A stretch of DNA of 25,217 nucleotides, taken from CAYRIY01 sp964424335. GTDB lineage: Bacteria; Bacillota; Limnochordia; DTU080; RSA5. The notes under the pieces were generated by a model. That model had not been told where the DNA came from, did no database searches, and saw nothing but the letters and a program-made list of their open reading frames with translations. The position numbers were made by a program, and so were the translations under genes. Below, piece by piece: positions 13,548-22,637 of the stretch. Each line of letters starts with the position of its first letter. The stretch's first letter is position 1. The stretch is taken from positions 1 through 25,217 of the forward strand of contig CAYRIY010000053.1 of NCBI GenBank assembly GCA_964424335.1, given 5' to 3'.

Positions 13548-14998
13548 GTACGATTTCCAGTGTCGTCATCAGCGAGTTGCGCGATCACTTGGCCGAAGGA
13601 GTCCGAAGGGCGCGCGCTGCAAACCAAGAGATCATCGTAAGCTACATCTCCCCCTTTCCCGACTTTTCGCCACTCGACGCCTTTGCAGCCGCGAGTGAAT
13701 TGCACGGGCGCCGTTGGTATTGGCGCTCCCCGGAAGAAGACTTGGAAGTTGCAGGCATTGGAGCAGCGCATGAGATCAATGCCAATGGGCACGCTCGTTT
13801 CGACGACGTCTGGCGGGAATGGCAGCGCCTCATCGCCGAGCGAGTCTTGCTCACCGACCTCGGCAATGACGACGCGGGATCCTATCATCGGGGAGTCGGC
13901 CCTCAGCTTTTTGGCGGGTTTTCTTTTCGAACTGCCCGGCCGGGAGGCGAAAGCCGGACGACTTGGGGCAATTTTCCCGACGCCGGCTTCATCCTGCCCG
14001 AGGTGATGTTCGGCCGAAAAGACGGCCAAACATGGCTCACGATCAACCAGCCGGTAAACGGTGCGACCGCCCCGGCAGCCCTAGCAGAGCGCATCGAGCG
14101 GACGATCAACCGGCTCGCCATGGCGCCAAACGAAGTCGAGATCAAAAACGGCTCGTATGCGCCGAGCGTCCTCAAGGTCGTGGAATCCGACCGGACCGCG
14201 TGGATGGAAAGCGTCCGAGCAGTCGTAGAGGCCATTAGGCGCGGCAGGTTCGACAAAGCGGTCCTCGCGCGGTCGATTCGAGTCGAAGCGCCCACTCCCT
14301 TTGATGCGGCCCGCATCCTCCGGGAGCTGTCGCGCGAATATCCGATGTGCTACCGATTCGCGATTCAAATAGGGGAAAAGTGTTTTGTGGGCTCGACGCC
14401 GGAGCTTTTGGCCGCTCGAAACGGCAAATCGATCCATTCGATGGCCCTTGCGGGTTCGGCGCCCCGCGGCCGGACCGCATTGGACGACGCCCGCCTCGGC
14501 GCCTCGCTGCTCACCGATGAGAAAAACTTGGGCGAGCACGGTCTGGTCGTCGATTCCGTGCGCGCCGCGCTCCTCCCAATCTGCGACGAGCTTTCGATGC
14601 CGGAAAAACCCGGGCTTTTCAAGCTGCCGAACGTGCAGCACCTGTACACGCCCTGCACTGGGAGGCTGCGTGCACAGCTCAGCATTCTCGATATCGTGCG
14701 ACGGCTTCACCCCACGCCTGCCGTGGGCGGTCACCCGCTTCGTCCTGCGCTCGAGTGTATTGCCGAGCACGAGGCGCTCGACCGCGGGTGGTATGCGGGC
14801 CCGATCGGCATGGTCGACGCAAGCGGCGACGGGGCGTTTGCGGTCGCGATCCGGTCCGCGCTGCTGAGCGGGGATCAAGCCGAGCTATTTGCCGGATGCG
14901 GCATTGTCGAAGGCTCCGACCCCGAAGTCGAGTTCGAAGAATCGCGCCTCAAGTTGGTCCCGATCCTCTCAAGTTTGGAGCGGTCTGAGGCATGGTGA
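13544..14998 (+). CDS. menF: Isochorismate synthase
   Basis: MenF isomerises chorismate to isochorismate, the committed step of classical menaquinone synthesis. The 484-aa protein has the chorismate-binding C-terminal domain with Lys238 in FDKAVLARS, expected to activate water, then GSTPELLAAR, MALAGSAPRG, HLYTPCTGRL, RLHPTPAVGGHP and RGWYAGPIG, and the final Mg-binding region GCGIVEGSDPEVEFEE. The spacing and the HPTPAVGG motif separate it from anthranilate and aminodeoxychorismate synthases. The GTG start overlaps the tetR stop (GTGA); the frame is open upstream but that part is tetR in another frame. There is no strong ribosome binding site, consistent with coupling. The stop overlaps the menD start by 7 nt. 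Confidence 0.95.
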   Translation: MSTISSVVISELRDHLAEGVRRARAANQEIIVSYISPFPDFSPLDAFAAASELHGRRWYWRSPEEDLEVAGIGAAHEINANGHARFDDVWREWQRLIAERVLLTDLGNDDAGSYHRGVGPQLFGGFSFRTARPGGESRTTWGNFPDAGFILPEVMFGRKDGQTWLTINQPVNGATAPAALAERIERTINRLAMAPNEVEIKNGSYAPSVLKVVESDRTAWMESVRAVVEAIRRGRFDKAVLARSIRVEAPTPFDAARILRELSREYPMCYRFAIQIGEKCFVGSTPELLAARNGKSIHSMALAGSAPRGRTALDDARLGASLLTDEKNLGEHGLVVDSVRAALLPICDELSMPEKPGLFKLPNVQHLYTPCTGRLRAQLSILDIVRRLHPTPAVGGHPLRPALECIAEHEALDRGWYAGPIGMVDASGDGAFAVAIRSALLSGDQAELFAGCGIVEGSDPEVEFEESRLKLVPILSSLERSEAW

Positions 14999-16746
14999 CG
15001 CTCACGTCGTACGTCGACGCATTCGTCGACCAATTGATCCAGGTTGGTCTGCGCGACGTCGTCTTCTCCCCCGGATCGCGGTCAACGCCACTTGCGCTTG
15101 GGTTTGCGCGGCGCAAGGAAATCCGGCTGACTGCGCAACTGGACGAGCGCTCCGCCGGTTTTTTGGCGCTAGGAATCGCCAAGGGGCGCCGCACGCCCAC
15201 CGCGCTCGTGTGCACGTCGGGCACAGCCGCGGCCAACTATCTGCCTGCAATCGTCGAGGCCAAGTACGGCCGAACGCCGCTCCTCGTCCTCACCGCCGAC
15301 CGCCCTCACGAGGCGCGCGAGTTGGGAGCGCCCCAGACGATCGACCAAATCAAGATGTACGGCGACTTTGTAAAGCTCTTCGTCGAGATGCCGCCGGCCG
15401 ACGGGCCGGAGGATCTGCTCGCGTTTGTGCGGACCACGGCGGCGCGGGCTTTCGCAGTGTCCCTTGGTGTGCCGGCGGGGCCGGTGCACCTCAACTTCCC
15501 TTTCCGCGAGCCGCTCGTTCCAAAGGACGATGCGCCAAGGCGATTGGGCGCATACGTACCGCCGCCGATCACAACGCACGCGCCTCAACCTCGGTATGAC
15601 GCGGGCGAACTGCGCCCAATCGCCCAAGAACTCGGGCGACTGCGCCGGGGCATCATTATTTGCGGCCCACTAGACGACCCGCGCTTTGCCGCGTCCGTGA
15701 CGGAGCTTGGCCGCGCCATCGGCTACCCCGTATTGGCGGATCCTCTGTCGCAGATGCGCTTTGGCCCCCACGACCGGGACATCGTCGTTGACACGTACGA
15801 GTGGATGTTGCGCTCCAAGCGCTTTCGCTCGCTTGCTGCTCCCGAGGCAATCCTGCACTTTGGGGCAGTGCCGACGTCCAAACCCCTCGTTCAGTTCATG
15901 GCCGCTCATAGGCTGATCGTCGTCGATCCTGCAGAATGGAACGACCCCACCCTAAGGGCGACCGACGTGATCCGAGGTGAGCCGCACGCCGTATGCCAGG
16001 CCCTTCGGCGCGCGATTGACCCAGAACATACGCCCGATCAAACTTGGCTCCCGATTTGGATTGAAACCGGACGACGGGTTCGGGCCGCGATCGAGGAAAA
16101 GCTGGACGCGGACGAGGCGCTTTTTGAAGGGCGCGTCGCCAGAGAGCTCGTCCGGCTGCTGCCGGAAGGCGCCAACTTGTTTGTCGGCAGCAGCATGCCA
16201 ATCCGAGACGTGGATGCCTTTGCAGGCTCGGACCCTAAGCGGCTGCGGATTGTCGCCAATCGTGGGGCTAACGGCATTGACGGGGTCGTCTCGACGGCTT
16301 GCGGCGTGGCCTCGGTGAGCGGTCCTACGGCGCTGCTCATCGGCGACGTCTCCTTTTTCCACGACTTAAACGGGCTTTTGGCCACCAAGCTTCACCGCAT
16401 CGACTTGACCGTCGTCCTCGTCCACAACGACGGGGGCGGGATCTTCTCGTTCCTGCCCCAGGCCGAACTTGCCGACGAGTTTGAACGGCTTTTTGGCACG
16501 CCCCACGGCCTCGACTTTGCCGCAGCGGTCCGCATGTATGGCGGCCGCTTCACGTCCGTCGGCGGCTGGAGCGAATTCAGGGAGTGCGTCAAGGGCGCGC
16601 TTGGGCGCTCAGGACTCGATGTCATCGAGGTGCGGACAAGCCGCCTGGAAAACGTCGACCGCCACAGGCGCCTTTGGGCCGAAATCGCTGCGGAAGTCGA
16701 TCGCTCCTTCAACTCCGAGAAAGAGGGAGGTGGCGCACATGTCTGA
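14992..16746 (+). CDS. menD: SEPHCHC synthase
   Basis: MenD is the thiamine diphosphate enzyme that adds the succinic semialdehyde unit from 2-oxoglutarate to isochorismate, giving SEPHCHC. The 584-aa protein has the N-terminal FSPGSRSTPLALGF, the catalytic glutamate in LDERSAGF, the TSGTAAANYLPA loop, LTADRPHEAR, and the C-terminal ThDP/Mg site GDVSFFHDLNG followed by HNDGGGIFSFLPQ. Length and order match the family. The ATG lies 7 nt inside menF and its stop overlaps the menH start, so the genes form a coupled chain. Confidence 0.96.
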   Translation: MVTLTSYVDAFVDQLIQVGLRDVVFSPGSRSTPLALGFARRKEIRLTAQLDERSAGFLALGIAKGRRTPTALVCTSGTAAANYLPAIVEAKYGRTPLLVLTADRPHEARELGAPQTIDQIKMYGDFVKLFVEMPPADGPEDLLAFVRTTAARAFAVSLGVPAGPVHLNFPFREPLVPKDDAPRRLGAYVPPPITTHAPQPRYDAGELRPIAQELGRLRRGIIICGPLDDPRFAASVTELGRAIGYPVLADPLSQMRFGPHDRDIVVDTYEWMLRSKRFRSLAAPEAILHFGAVPTSKPLVQFMAAHRLIVVDPAEWNDPTLRATDVIRGEPHAVCQALRRAIDPEHTPDQTWLPIWIETGRRVRAAIEEKLDADEALFEGRVARELVRLLPEGANLFVGSSMPIRDVDAFAGSDPKRLRIVANRGANGIDGVVSTACGVASVSGPTALLIGDVSFFHDLNGLLATKLHRIDLTVVLVHNDGGGIFSFLPQAELADEFERLFGTPHGLDFAAAVRMYGGRFTSVGGWSEFRECVKGALGRSGLDVIEVRTSRLENVDRHRRLWAEIAAEVDRSFNSEKEGGGAHV

Positions 16747-17608
16747 ACGCATGTACTCGGTCGATGGGCTCAACGTCCACGTACGAGGAGACTGTCCCCC
16801 CGGGGGCGGGCGCGTCGACATTCCCCCCACCGTCTTTCTCCACGGGTTTACCGGAAGCTCCAAATCCTGGGAACCAATCTGGGAGCGCTTGCGCGCCGCA
16901 AGTCTTGGGAGCGCGTTTTACGCACCCGATGTCGTGGGACACGGGCGCACTGACGCGCCGCAATCGGTCGATCGATACACGATGACCGCCGCTGCTTTGG
17001 ATCTGGCGCGCCTACTCGACCTCATGGCCGAGACCCGAGTGGACCTCGTCGGTTACTCGATGGGCGGCCGGCTTGCGCTGCATTTTGCCGCCGCCTATCC
17101 GGAGCGCGTGCGCAGGTTGGTTTTGGAAGGCGCGACGCCCGGCATCGAGAACGAGCATGAGCGAGAAGAGCGGACTATGCGCGATACCGAGCTTGCCGCT
17201 TGGATCGAGACACACGGCATTGCGGCCTTTGTCGAGCGCTGGGAGGCGCTCCCCCTCTTTTCCACTCAGCAAAAGCTCCCCGCAAACGTCCGGGAAGCGC
17301 AGCGGATCGCGCGCCTTGGCAACCGGCCGCACGGCCTTGCAAACAGCCTGCGGGGAATGGGCACGGGCGCGCAAGACTCCCTTTGGCACAGGCTGGACTC
17401 AATCAAGGCAAAGACTCTTCTCATCGCGGGCGAAGCGGACGAGAAGTTTCGTGCCATCGCGCACAAAATGCGGCCGCGCCTCCCCGATTCGAGGGTCGTG
17501 ATCGCACCCGGGGCGGGTCACAACGTGCACCTTGAGTCGCCGGACTTTTTTGCTGATGTCGTCTCGGCCTTTCTGTCGGACGAGACCACCCGAAAGGCTG
17601 TCAGTTAA
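16739..17608 (+). CDS. menH: SHCHC synthase (MenH-type alpha/beta hydrolase)
   Basis: MenH eliminates pyruvate from SEPHCHC to form SHCHC. It is an alpha/beta-hydrolase fold of 289 aa with the HGFTGSSKSW oxyanion segment, nucleophile Ser107 in GYSMGGR, Asp234 in GEADEKF and His261 in GAGHNVH. The frame continues upstream through menD, but GGGAGGTG precedes the ATG at 16739 by 7 nt; the stop of menD falls 3 codons into menH. Position between menD and menB is the usual one. Confidence 0.93.
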   Translation: MSERMYSVDGLNVHVRGDCPPGGGRVDIPPTVFLHGFTGSSKSWEPIWERLRAASLGSAFYAPDVVGHGRTDAPQSVDRYTMTAAALDLARLLDLMAETRVDLVGYSMGGRLALHFAAAYPERVRRLVLEGATPGIENEHEREERTMRDTELAAWIETHGIAAFVERWEALPLFSTQQKLPANVREAQRIARLGNRPHGLANSLRGMGTGAQDSLWHRLDSIKAKTLLIAGEADEKFRAIAHKMRPRLPDSRVVIAPGAGHNVHLESPDFFADVVSAFLSDETTRKAVS

Positions 17609-17626
17609 TCGCAGGAAACCGAAAGG

Positions 17627-18457
17627 ATGAATCCAGATATGGCGTTTCCATGGCAAAAAGCCAAAGAATACACCGACATCATATACGAGAAGTTTGAAGG
17701 CATCGCGCGGATCACCATCAACCGGCCCGAGGTCCACAACGCCTTTCGGCCGCAAACGGTGAGCGAGATGTCGGACGCGTTTGCAGATGCGCGTGACGAC
17801 GCTTCGATCGGCGTTGTGCTCTTGACGGGAGCGGGAACGAAGGCGTTCTGCTCGGGCGGCGACCAAAAGGCGCGCGGCCACGGCGGATACGTCGGCGACG
17901 ACGAGGTGCCAAGGCTCAACGTCCTCGACCTGCAGCGGCAAATTCGCACCCTGCCCAAACCCGTCATCGCGGTCGTCGCGGGCTACGCCATCGGAGGCGG
18001 CCACGTCCTCCACATCGTCTGCGACCTGACCATCGCCGCGGACAATGCGGTTTTTGGCCAAGCAGGCCCCCGCGTCGGCAGTTTTGACGCGGGATACGGC
18101 GCCACGCTGCTCGCCCGTATGGTCGGACACAAGAAGGCGCGAGAGATCTGGTACCTTTGCCGGCAGTACTCCGCACAAGAAGCGCTCGACATGGGCCTCA
18201 TCAACACCGTCGTCCCGCTTGAACGGCTCGAGGAAGAGTCGGTCCAGTGGGCCAGGGAGATTCTCGCGATGAGCCCTACTGCGATCCGCTTCTTAAAGGC
18301 TGCCTTCAACGCGGACACGGACGGCCTCGCGGGCCTGCAACAGTTGGCGGGCGATGCCACGCTCCTTTATTACCAGTCCGAAGAGGCCAAAGAGGGCCGA
18401 AACGCCTTTATTGAAAAGCGAAAACCCGACTTTTCCAAGTTTCCCCGGTTCCCATAA
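17627..18457 (+). CDS. menB: 1,4-Dihydroxy-2-naphthoyl-CoA synthase
   Basis: MenB is a crotonase-fold enzyme that closes the second ring: o-succinylbenzoyl-CoA to DHNA-CoA. The 276-aa sequence shows the oxyanion-hole parts AFCSGGDQKARG and GYAIGGGHVLH, the catalytic loop VGSFDAGYGA, and a C-terminus ending KRKPDFSKFPRFP that is typical of MenB. Two starts are possible: ATG 17627 (AGGAAA 8 nt upstream) and ATG 17639 (GAAAGGAT about 11 nt upstream). It follows menH after 18 nt. Confidence 0.96.
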   Translation: MNPDMAFPWQKAKEYTDIIYEKFEGIARITINRPEVHNAFRPQTVSEMSDAFADARDDASIGVVLLTGAGTKAFCSGGDQKARGHGGYVGDDEVPRLNVLDLQRQIRTLPKPVIAVVAGYAIGGGHVLHIVCDLTIAADNAVFGQAGPRVGSFDAGYGATLLARMVGHKKAREIWYLCRQYSAQEALDMGLINTVVPLERLEEESVQWAREILAMSPTAIRFLKAAFNADTDGLAGLQQLAGDATLLYYQSEEAKEGRNAFIEKRKPDFSKFPRFP

Positions 18458-18483
18458 CTCAAGGAAGCAGGAGGTCATTTTCA

Positions 18484-19401
18484 ATGTCGACTCCAACGGC
18501 CGTTCGGGCGCCGCATGGCGTAAACAACCTACCAAAATGGCGCATTTGGCTCCTCGCGGCACGGGTGCCGACGCTCCCTGCAGCCGTAGCCCCCGTCTTG
18601 GTGGGATCCGCCTTTGGGGCGGCCCATGGCAAATTTAGCCTGTCGGTCCTTGTGGCGGCGCTTCTTTCGTCGCTCATGATTCAAATCGGGACAAATCTTA
18701 CCAACGACCTCTTCGATTTCAAGAAAGGCGCAGACACGGCCGAACGCGTCGGTCCCGTGCGGGTTACGGTCTCGGGTCTGCTCACTCCGAAAGAGGTTGC
18801 GGTCGGCTCATGGATCACCTTTGGCGTTGCCTTCTTGACAGGTCTCTACTTGATTTGGGTGGGAGGATGGCCGATCCTGGTCGTCGGACTGTCCGCGATC
18901 GCCGCGGGCATCTTGTACACAGGCGGCCCGTGGCCCCTGGGTTACCACGGCCTTGGCGACGTCTTCGCCTTTCTTTATTTCGGGGTGATTGCGGTCGTAT
19001 GCACGGGGTACCTGCACCTTGGATCCGTGCCCGGAGCGCTCGTTTGGGCGTCGATTCCGGTCGCCTGCATCGTCACCGCCATACTCGTCGCCAACAACCT
19101 CAGGGACATCGACACCGACCGCAAAGCCGGCAAGCGCACGCTTGCAGTCAGGCTAGGGCCAACGGGCACGAAGCTCGAGTACACGCTGCTGCTGTTTGTG
19201 GCCTACGCCGTTCCCGCCGTCATGTGGGCAACGGGAGAAGCCGCCGCATGGGCGCTGCTCCCCTGGCTCACGCTCCCCATGGCCGCGGGACTCTTGCGGC
19301 GCGTGTGGGCGGGCGCCGAGCTCATTTCTGCGCTGAAGGGGACTGGAAAGCTCCACCTGCTCTTCTCCATCCTCTTCTCGGTCGGCATTCTCTTGTCTTA
19401 A
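18484..19401 (+). CDS. menA: 1,4-Dihydroxy-2-naphthoate polyprenyltransferase
   Basis: MenA attaches the polyprenyl chain to DHNA in the membrane, with loss of CO2, giving demethylmenaquinone. The 305-aa UbiA-family protein has about eight or nine hydrophobic helices. The two Asp-rich diphosphate-binding motifs are visible: NLTNDLFDFKKGADT (near residue 75) and NNLRDIDTDRKAGKRT (near residue 200). A strong GCAGGAGGTC precedes the ATG. It is 26 nt after menB; in Bacillus subtilis menA lies outside the main men cluster, whereas here it is inside. Confidence 0.95.
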   Translation: MSTPTAVRAPHGVNNLPKWRIWLLAARVPTLPAAVAPVLVGSAFGAAHGKFSLSVLVAALLSSLMIQIGTNLTNDLFDFKKGADTAERVGPVRVTVSGLLTPKEVAVGSWITFGVAFLTGLYLIWVGGWPILVVGLSAIAAGILYTGGPWPLGYHGLGDVFAFLYFGVIAVVCTGYLHLGSVPGALVWASIPVACIVTAILVANNLRDIDTDRKAGKRTLAVRLGPTGTKLEYTLLLFVAYAVPAVMWATGEAAAWALLPWLTLPMAAGLLRRVWAGAELISALKGTGKLHLLFSILFSVGILLS

Positions 19402-19417
19402 TAGGCAGGTGAAACCC

Positions 19418-20899
19418 GTGCAGGCCATGCCGAACTGGGTTGATCAAAGAGCTTCCCTTACGCCGACAAGGCCTGCGCTTGTCACGGGCGACAAGGAGTA
19501 CACGTGGGCCCAGGTGCGGGACGCGGCGTCGGAATTTGCCCGCTGCCTCCTCGCGTCGGGCGTGCGACCGGGCGATCGAGCTGCGATCATGTCGGGGAAC
19601 GGGCTCCCGTTCGCCCTCGCCGTCTACGCCCTCGCCCGGATCGGGGTAACCGCCGTCCCCATCAACACGCGCCTTGCGGACGCGGAGGTCAAGACGCAGC
19701 TCAAGACCGTCGACACGGTTGCGCTCCTCGCAGACGGTCCCCACTTGGAGCGCGCGAGGTCAATGGCCGATCGGGTTATTTCGCTCGAGGAACTCGCAGC
19801 AAAGTCCGTTCGGCCAGGGCGCACATCCGTGGGCGCACCGATGGTGGAGACGCGGCGCCTTTCCCTCGACGAACCGCAAGGGATTTTGTTTACCTCCGGT
19901 ACGACCGGCTCGCCCAAGGGCGCCGTGCTCACCTTTGGAAACCACTGGTGGAGCGCCATCGGCTCCGCGCTCAACCTAGGCTTGCGCGAGAGCGACCGCT
20001 GGCTCCTTTGCCTGCCGCTCTTTCACATCGGTGGGCTCTCCATTTTGATGAGGAGCGCCATCTACGGGATCTCCGCCGTGGTGCACGAGCGGTTCGACCC
20101 TGAGCGGGCCAACTGGGCGATCGACCGGGAAGGCGTCACGATCGTTTCCGCCGTGAGTCAAATGCTCGAGCGCATGCTTGACGCGCGCCAGGACGCGCCC
20201 TTCCCTAACACCCTTCGCTGCGTACTGACCGGGGGCGGGCCCGTCCCTTTGCCGCTCCTCGAGCGATGCGTCCGGGCGCGCGTCCCCGTCGTGCAAACGT
20301 ACGGACTGACCGAAACCGCCTCTCAGGCGGCCACCCTCTCCCCCGATGAAGCGTTTACTAGACTCGGATCCGCGGGAAAGCCGCTCTTTTGCACCGAGAT
20401 AAAGGTCGACGCATCCAAAGGGGAGGTCGGCGAAATCCTCGTGCGGGGGCCTAACGTCAGCCCCGGGTACATCACTGCGACCGGCTTTGAACGCCGCACC
20501 GATGAGTGGCTAAGGACCGGCGACCTAGGATGGCTCGATCAAGATGGGTTCCTCTTTGTCTCCGCCCGCCGGACCGACCTGATCATCAGCGGCGGCGAAA
20601 ACATCTACCCGGCGGAAGTCGAGTCCGTGCTCGAGGCCCATCCCGACGTACTCGAGGCGGGCGTGGTCGCGCGGGATGACCCGCGGTGGGGTCAGGTGCC
20701 GGTGGCATTTGTGGTGGCGCGCCCCGGCCGGTCGCTCGAGTCAATAGCCCTCGCATCCCACTGCGGCGAGCGTCTGGCAAAGTTTAAAGTGCCCGTCGCC
20801 TATTATGTCGTCGACGCGCTCCCGAGGAACGCATCGAGAAAGCTGCTCCGGCACAAGCTTCGTGAGCTCGTCAAGCACGGAAGGGAGCTCGAACCATAG
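19418..20899 (+). CDS. menE: o-Succinylbenzoate-CoA ligase
   Basis: MenE activates o-succinylbenzoate with ATP and CoA (acyl-adenylate forming family), supplying MenB. The 493-aa protein shows the P-loop-like FTSGTTGSPKGAVLT, TYGLTETASQ, the hinge DLGWLDQDGFLFVSARRTDLI and GGENIYPAEVE, and the C-terminal lysine region PRNASRKLLR. An in-frame GTG exists at 19409, but AGGTG (19407-19411) is placed correctly, 6 nt away, for the GTG at 19418. The stop TAG is directly followed by the ATG of the next gene. Confidence 0.95.
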   Translation: MQAMPNWVDQRASLTPTRPALVTGDKEYTWAQVRDAASEFARCLLASGVRPGDRAAIMSGNGLPFALAVYALARIGVTAVPINTRLADAEVKTQLKTVDTVALLADGPHLERARSMADRVISLEELAAKSVRPGRTSVGAPMVETRRLSLDEPQGILFTSGTTGSPKGAVLTFGNHWWSAIGSALNLGLRESDRWLLCLPLFHIGGLSILMRSAIYGISAVVHERFDPERANWAIDREGVTIVSAVSQMLERMLDARQDAPFPNTLRCVLTGGGPVPLPLLERCVRARVPVVQTYGLTETASQAATLSPDEAFTRLGSAGKPLFCTEIKVDASKGEVGEILVRGPNVSPGYITATGFERRTDEWLRTGDLGWLDQDGFLFVSARRTDLIISGGENIYPAEVESVLEAHPDVLEAGVVARDDPRWGQVPVAFVVARPGRSLESIALASHCGERLAKFKVPVAYYVVDALPRNASRKLLRHKLRELVKHGRELEP

Positions 20900-21697
20900 A
20901 TGATCGCCCCCCTCGCATACCTCGACACCGGCTTTCCGCGCGGAACCGTTGAATGTCCAAAGACGCTAATCTTCGTGCATGGCGATTTCAGTGCCGGCGT
21001 CTTCACTTGGGGGCGACAGGTCCAAGAGTTGAAGGATCGATACCGCCTCGTGTGCGTCGATCGCAAGGGGCACGGACGGACCCCCGCCGGGGAGGAACGT
21101 TACACATTTCGAGGCGACGCGCTCGACTTGATCGCGACGGCAAAGTCGCTCGGCATCAAAAAGGCGCACCTCGTGGGCCACTCCTACGGCGCCCTCGTCG
21201 CCTTGGAGGCGACGAGGATCGAGCCCCAACTCGCTTCCTCGATCCACCTCGTCGAAGCTCCGTACCTTTCCCTGCTTCCAGGCGATCCGGACGTAAGGCG
21301 TCTTGCGACCCAGTCAAGAGCGGGAGCCCAGCTAGGCGACGCCGCGTCCCCGGATGAGATCGCTTTTTTGTTTTTCAAAGCCGTGATCGGGGCCGAGGCG
21401 GCTGAGCGGTTACGGGAACATCGGGCCTGGCCCTCGATCGTCCGCGACGCGGGCCGCCTGACCCAAGAAGAGTTTGCGGCGGATTACCCGGCATCCGCGA
21501 TTCGCGACATTCCGGACGTGCCGGTGTTCATCTACTCAGGTGGTAGGAGCCATCCAGCCCTGAGGAAGTTGAGTGAGCAACTCTCCACTACCTTTCGCGC
21601 TCCTCACGAAACGTTTGACGAGGCCGGCCACGACGTGCCTAAGAGCGCCTCGGGCTTTACGGAATCTCTCGCACGAAACGTCGATTCCACTGTTTAA
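20900..21697 (+). CDS. Alpha/beta-fold hydrolase at the end of the men operon
   Basis: A 265-aa alpha/beta hydrolase whose start directly abuts the menE stop (0 nt). The nucleophile is Ser95 in GHSYGAL and the likely catalytic histidine is His244 in EAGHDVP; HGDFSAGVFTW forms the oxyanion region. The acidic residue normally found after strand 7 is not obvious: that segment reads YSGGRSHPA, so the acid may come from another position. It is distinct from menH. Its place suggests a link to menaquinone synthesis, for example as a thioesterase on DHNA-CoA, but this is a guess. Its last 4 bp overlap the end of the convergent SDR gene. Confidence 0.85.
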   Translation: MIAPLAYLDTGFPRGTVECPKTLIFVHGDFSAGVFTWGRQVQELKDRYRLVCVDRKGHGRTPAGEERYTFRGDALDLIATAKSLGIKKAHLVGHSYGALVALEATRIEPQLASSIHLVEAPYLSLLPGDPDVRRLATQSRAGAQLGDAASPDEIAFLFFKAVIGAEAAERLREHRAWPSIVRDAGRLTQEEFAADYPASAIRDIPDVPVFIYSGGRSHPALRKLSEQLSTTFRAPHETFDEAGHDVPKSASGFTESLARNVDSTV

Positions 21698-22455
21698 TAG
21701 GTCGCTCTGCCCCCGCTGAGGTCATAACAAGCGCCTGTGCTAAACGAACACTCCTTCGAGCAAAGCCACGCAATGAGCGCCGCCGCCTCTTCGGGCCGTC
21801 CCGGCCGGCCGAGGGGAATTCGCTGCAACATGTAATTGATATGCTCTTCGCTTACCTGCTCGAGGATCGGCGTCATGATGACGGCGGGCGCGACGCTGTT
21901 CACGAGGATCCCGTCCTTGGCCACCTCTTTGGCAACCGCCTTCGTCAAACCGATGACGCCGGCTTTGGCGGCGGAGTACGCGACCGCGTTCGGATTTCCC
22001 TCTTTGCCCGCGATCGAGGCAATGTTGACGATCCTCCCGTAGCCGCGCCCCTGCATATGAGGAATGACCGAGCGGCAAAAGTAAAAGACGCTGTCTAAGT
22101 CAATGCCCATCAGCGTTCTCCACTCATCGTCCGTCACGTCCCAGATCGGAACCGAGCGGCCTGCGATCCCCGCGCAGTTTACGAGCGAGTCGATCCTTCC
22201 CCACCGTGCGAGTACGTCCGCAATCGTCTTGTCAACTGATTCGGACCGCGATACGTCGCAAGGGTGAAATGAGGCTTTCCACCCTTGGGCCTCAAACTCA
22301 TCCCGAATTTGGGCCCCTGTGACCTCGTCGATGTCGACGAGCGCGACCGCCACGCCTTCGGATGCGAGGCGCCGTGCGGCTGCAAGGCCGATCCCTCTTG
22401 CCGCTCCTGTAACGACGCTGACCTCTCCTGGATCGAAATACCTGGATGTTTGCAC
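21694..22455 (-). CDS. SDR-family NAD(P)-dependent dehydrogenase
   Basis: A 253-aa classical short-chain dehydrogenase, cytosolic, FabG-like in general form. The cofactor motif TGAARGIG lies near residue 17, NCAG at about 93, and the catalytic set is Ser in NIASIAG plus YSAAK. An acidic residue at the end of strand 2 (VALVDID) favours NAD(H) over NADP(H). The GTG start has AGGGAGG 9 nt upstream. It is convergent with the men operon and divergent from the isomerase gene; a sugar or hydroxy-acid substrate fits the neighbours, but the substrate cannot be read from sequence. Confidence 0.88.
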   Translation of the reverse strand: MQTSRYFDPGEVSVVTGAARGIGLAAARRLASEGVAVALVDIDEVTGAQIRDEFEAQGWKASFHPCDVSRSESVDKTIADVLARWGRIDSLVNCAGIAGRSVPIWDVTDDEWRTLMGIDLDSVFYFCRSVIPHMQGRGYGRIVNIASIAGKEGNPNAVAYSAAKAGVIGLTKAVAKEVAKDGILVNSVAPAVIMTPILEQVSEEHINYMLQRIPLGRPGRPEEAAALIAWLCSKECSFSTGACYDLSGGRATY

Positions 22456-22594
22456 GTGTTCGGGCCTCCCTATTGGGTCTTACCGTTAGTTCAAGCCACG
22501 GCGCCTACCTTCCTTTAGGCGGCCACACTGTCGCAAGACAACGTTCGCCCCGTTAAAAAGGGAGATTCCAGCCAAAGGGCGAAACCATGTGTTC

Positions 22595-22608
22595 GAATGT
22601 CCGCATTC
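22595..22608. promoter_or_regulatory. Small palindrome upstream of the isomerase gene
   Basis: GAATG-TCCG-CATTC is a 5-4-5 palindrome 29 bp before the isomerase ATG and just upstream of TTAAAT, which could be a -10 element. It may be an operator. The remaining 182-bp divergent gap shows no clear -35 box and no gene. Confidence 0.3.
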
Positions 22609-22637
22609 TTAAATTCACTCTCTAGGAGGGTCAACAA

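Noticed and set aside
14081..14878. Minus-strand frame of 265 codons within menF
   Set aside because: It runs antisense to the conserved chorismate-binding domain, resembles no family and lacks an initiation signal.
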